From: CAYJPA01 sp964371945
GTDB taxonomy: Bacteria; Chloroflexota; Chloroflexia; Thermomicrobiales; UBA6265
Assembly: GCA_964371945.1 (NCBI GenBank)
Contig: CAYJPA010000003.1
Span: 37,345-101,344, forward strand
DNA: 64,000 bases
Reading direction: 5' to 3'
The notes beneath the pieces are model-generated. The model saw only the letters and a list, made by a program, of their open reading frames with translations. It made no database searches and was not told the origin of the DNA. Positions within the stretch are counted from its first letter, which is position 1; the number at the start of each line of letters is the position of its first letter. The position numbers and the translations under genes were made by a program. Shown here in pieces: positions 62,214-64,000 of the stretch.

Positions 62214-64000
62214 TCAGCTCACCGAAAGTTGTGGTGCATCTGCTTGAAACGCACCGGTGATGGTGTCGACGGTGATCGTGTTTGAGATCGGACTTCTGAA
62301 TCGATCCGAGAAGACGACGCCATATGTCGCGGCGCACGTGACTTCATCCGATCCACTGCCCGGATTACTGTCGTCGGCTGTCAAGACGACCTCGGAAAGC
62401 ATGACCGCCGATCCATTGAATAGGCAGGGCGCTTCGGCGGTGCCGTAGGCCAGGCCGAGTGAATCGGTCAGTCCGATGACTTCGACCTCGCTGCCACCTG
62501 TGTTGTGGATGGCAACGGTGTATGTGACCGGGTTCCCGGGCGATGAGCTCGTTGGATCCAGACTGAACGTCACATCGATGGATGCCGTCTGGACAGGCGT
62601 CGGCGTCTCGGTCGGAACAGACGTTTCAGTTGGGATGTTGGTTGGCATCTCAGTCGGAACCGAGGTTTCGGTGGGTGTTGGCGTCGAGGTGTTGGTGGGC
62701 GTCATGGTTGGGGTCTCGGTCGGCGTTGGCGTTGCGGTTGGTGTAAGCGTCGGCGTTTCGGTCGGCACCGGGGTTTCGGTCGGGGTTGATGTCGGCGTCT
62801 CCGTTGGCGACGGAGTCGGTGTCGCGGTCGGCGGCATGATCTCGAGCGATGTGCTTGCGGAAACCGTACCCGTGATACCAGAGAAGACGCTGAAACCGCG
62901 GAAGACTTCACCGTTGACGACATCCGCGGGAGTGACCGCATTTGAGATCGTGCAGATCGCTTCGTCCGTCCCTTCCGGAGCGTTGTCGTTTGGGGTGAGC
63001 GTTCGTGGAAGGAACTGGAATTCCAAACACGTGAAACTCAGCGGCCCGTTGCCATCGAAGAATGACCCAGCGACGACGGTTACCGGCAAGCCGCCCGCAT
63101 TTCGCATTGTGACCGTGTAGGTGACGACGTCGTCAGGTGCGGCCGATGCCCTGTCGGCGGCGATTGACACCTGCAGGTCGACGCCCCCGGTTTCGACTTC
63201 GACCAACGGCGCTTCGGCTTCAATCACGCGAAATCCAGCGGTCACTGTCGCACTGTTCTCAATGCCGCCCACGGTCAGGTCGCTTGTTCGGACCTGATAG
63301 AAGGCTGAGCACGTGGCCTCGTCTGTTCCGCCTGCCGCACTGTCGACCGGCGTAAGCGTCAGACTGGCAATCGTGATGGGTGTTCCATTGCTCACGCATC
63401 GATTCCCGAAGGTTCCATACTCGAGTCCCAGGTCGTCAGCGACAGCGAATCCACTCACGGTTTCGTCGGTGAGATTCTTGATCGTTACGGTATAGGCAAT
63501 GTCTTGACCGACCAGCGCGGTCGAAACGTCCGTCGTGAAGCTCACAGCGATCGGCAACACCGGGGTCGGCGTTTGAGTTGGTGTTGGTGAAGGCGTCGGC
63601 GTGTCGGTCGGCACCGGCGTCGGGGTCTCAGTCGGCACCGGCGTCGACGTGTCAGTCGGCACCGGCGTCGGGGTCTCGGTCGGCAACGGTGTTGGCGTCT
63701 CGGTCGGCACCGGCGTCGCCGTGTCGGTCGGCAACGGTGTTGGCGTCTCGGTCGGCTCCGGCGTCGGGGTCTCAGTCGGCTCCGGTGTTGGCGTCTCGGT
63801 CGGCACCGGCGTTGGCGTTTCGGTTGGCACCGGCGTCGACGTGTCAGTCGGCACCGGCGTCGCCGTCTCGGTCGGCACCGGCGTCGCCGTCTCAGTCGGC
63901 ACCGGCGTCGGGGTCTCGGTTGGTTCCGGCGTCGCCGTCTCGGTCGGCACCGGCGTCGACGTGTCAGTCGGCACCGGCGTCGCCGTCTCGGTCGGCACCG
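62214..64000 (-). CDS. Giant secreted TPT-repeat protein with DUF11-like repeats (N-terminus beyond window)
   Basis: At least 594 residues and open at the right edge; the true start lies outside. From its visible N-terminal side: ~145 residues of a (PTETPTPV)n-type repeat, a first adhesion-like domain (AVSFTTDVSTALVGQDIAYTVTIKN), a second (VDLQVSIAADRASAAPDDVVTYTVTMRN), a second TPT linker (~395-475), and a third (IDVTFSLDPTSSSPGNPVTYTVAIHNTGG) ending at TGA 62214-62216. The YTVTIxN cores are typical of DUF11/conserved-repeat domains in surface proteins. No sortase or lipid anchor is seen at this C-terminus. Likely an extracellular structural or adhesive protein, related in style to the beta-helix protein at 24234. 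Confidence 0.8.
   Translation of the reverse strand, partial: VPTETATPVPTDTSTPVPTETATPEPTETPTPVPTETATPVPTETATPVPTDTSTPVPTETPTPVPTETPTPEPTETPTPEPTETPTPLPTDTATPVPTETPTPLPTETPTPVPTDTSTPVPTETPTPVPTDTPTPSPTPTQTPTPVLPIAVSFTTDVSTALVGQDIAYTVTIKNLTDETVSGFAVADDLGLEYGTFGNRCVSNGTPITIASLTLTPVDSAAGGTDEATCSAFYQVRTSDLTVGGIENSATVTAGFRVIEAEAPLVEVETGGVDLQVSIAADRASAAPDDVVTYTVTMRNAGGLPVTVVAGSFFDGNGPLSFTCLEFQFLPRTLTPNDNAPEGTDEAICTISNAVTPADVVNGEVFRGFSVFSGITGTVSASTSLEIMPPTATPTPSPTETPTSTPTETPVPTETPTLTPTATPTPTETPTMTPTNTSTPTPTETSVPTEMPTNIPTETSVPTETPTPVQTASIDVTFSLDPTSSSPGNPVTYTVAIHNTGGSEVEVIGLTDSLGLAYGTAEAPCLFNGSAVMLSEVVLTADDSNPGSGSDEVTCAATYGVVFSDRFRSPISNTITVDTITGAFQADAPQLSVS
63565..64000 (-). repeat. 24-bp tandem repeat tract coding for PTETPTPV-like units
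   Basis: Degenerate 24-bp units (GTCGGCACCGGCGTCGNCGT on the plus strand, followed by a T/C-rich end) repeat about 17 times from ~63595 to the window edge. They vary at few positions (ETP/DTS/ETA), so recombination or slippage can change copy number. Confidence 0.8.

Noticed and set aside
63565..64000. Tandem repeat considered as a CRISPR array
   Set aside because: Units are 24 bp, contiguous without unique spacers, and in frame with PTETPTPV peptide repeats.

Overview
The window reads as chromosomal DNA of a GC-rich, non-enteric bacterium, most likely a Chloroflexota member of the Thermomicrobia/Sphaerobacter type. This is inferred, not proven. The reasons are the secreted proteins that begin with a signal peptide followed by QDATP-like text, very long Thr/Pro (TPT) linkers in extracellular proteins, a groES-groEL operon under a CIRCE operator, SBP/ABC, HyuAB and M81 gene sets, and frequent GTG/TTG starts. 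No rRNA, tRNA or CRISPR array was seen.

1-18 kb: a partial S9-type peptidase and hyuAB (hydantoinase/oxoprolinase subunits, overlapping by ATGA) lie on the minus strand. A nitroreductase is divergent from hyuA. Next comes a 1500-residue membrane diguanylate cyclase with six tandem GAF domains. A group of secreted proteins follows: an allene-oxide-cyclase-like barrel and two adjacent paralogues combining an NTF2-like with a cupredoxin-like domain. A Tat-exported family-5 solute-binding protein, a GNAT enzyme and an HTH/PIN toxin-antitoxin pair close the region.

18-31 kb: an ABC-2 drug-type exporter, a divergent MMPL transporter and a DinB-like protein. Then a secreted beta-helix protein with a TPT linker, a REC-PAS-GAF-PAS-GGDEF-EAL regulator and an SRAP (YedK/HMCES) DNA-protein crosslink protein.

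31-46 kb: metabolic and transport genes. They include an M81 (MlrC-like) protein coupled to a class III aminotransferase, a family-1 solute-binding protein facing its two permeases with overlapping 3' ends, and a DHA-type MFS pump. A PEP-synthase/rifampicin-phosphotransferase-like enzyme is split over two overlapping genes. A GH172/DUF2961 protein, a lincosamide-type nucleotidyltransferase, an aldose epimerase and a LysE exporter follow.

46-64 kb: a region with much decay and many small modules. It holds a PAS/GGDEF/EAL pseudogene with two ambers and a large deletion, an amidinotransferase, an acyl-CoA dehydrogenase pseudogene and a second M81 gene. There are two ParDE modules (one toxin frameshifted) and a MazEF-like module whose toxin carries an in-frame amber. 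The groESL operon, an endolysin-like bifunctional cell-wall hydrolase and a truncated giant TPT-repeat surface protein complete it.

The less expected signals are a small intergenic repeat family found directly after the stop codon, in sense orientation, of three genes (including both groES and groEL); the cupredoxin paralogue pair in which one copy lost the copper-ligand Cys; the broken toxin modules; and the split PEP-dikinase-like operon with embedded exporters.
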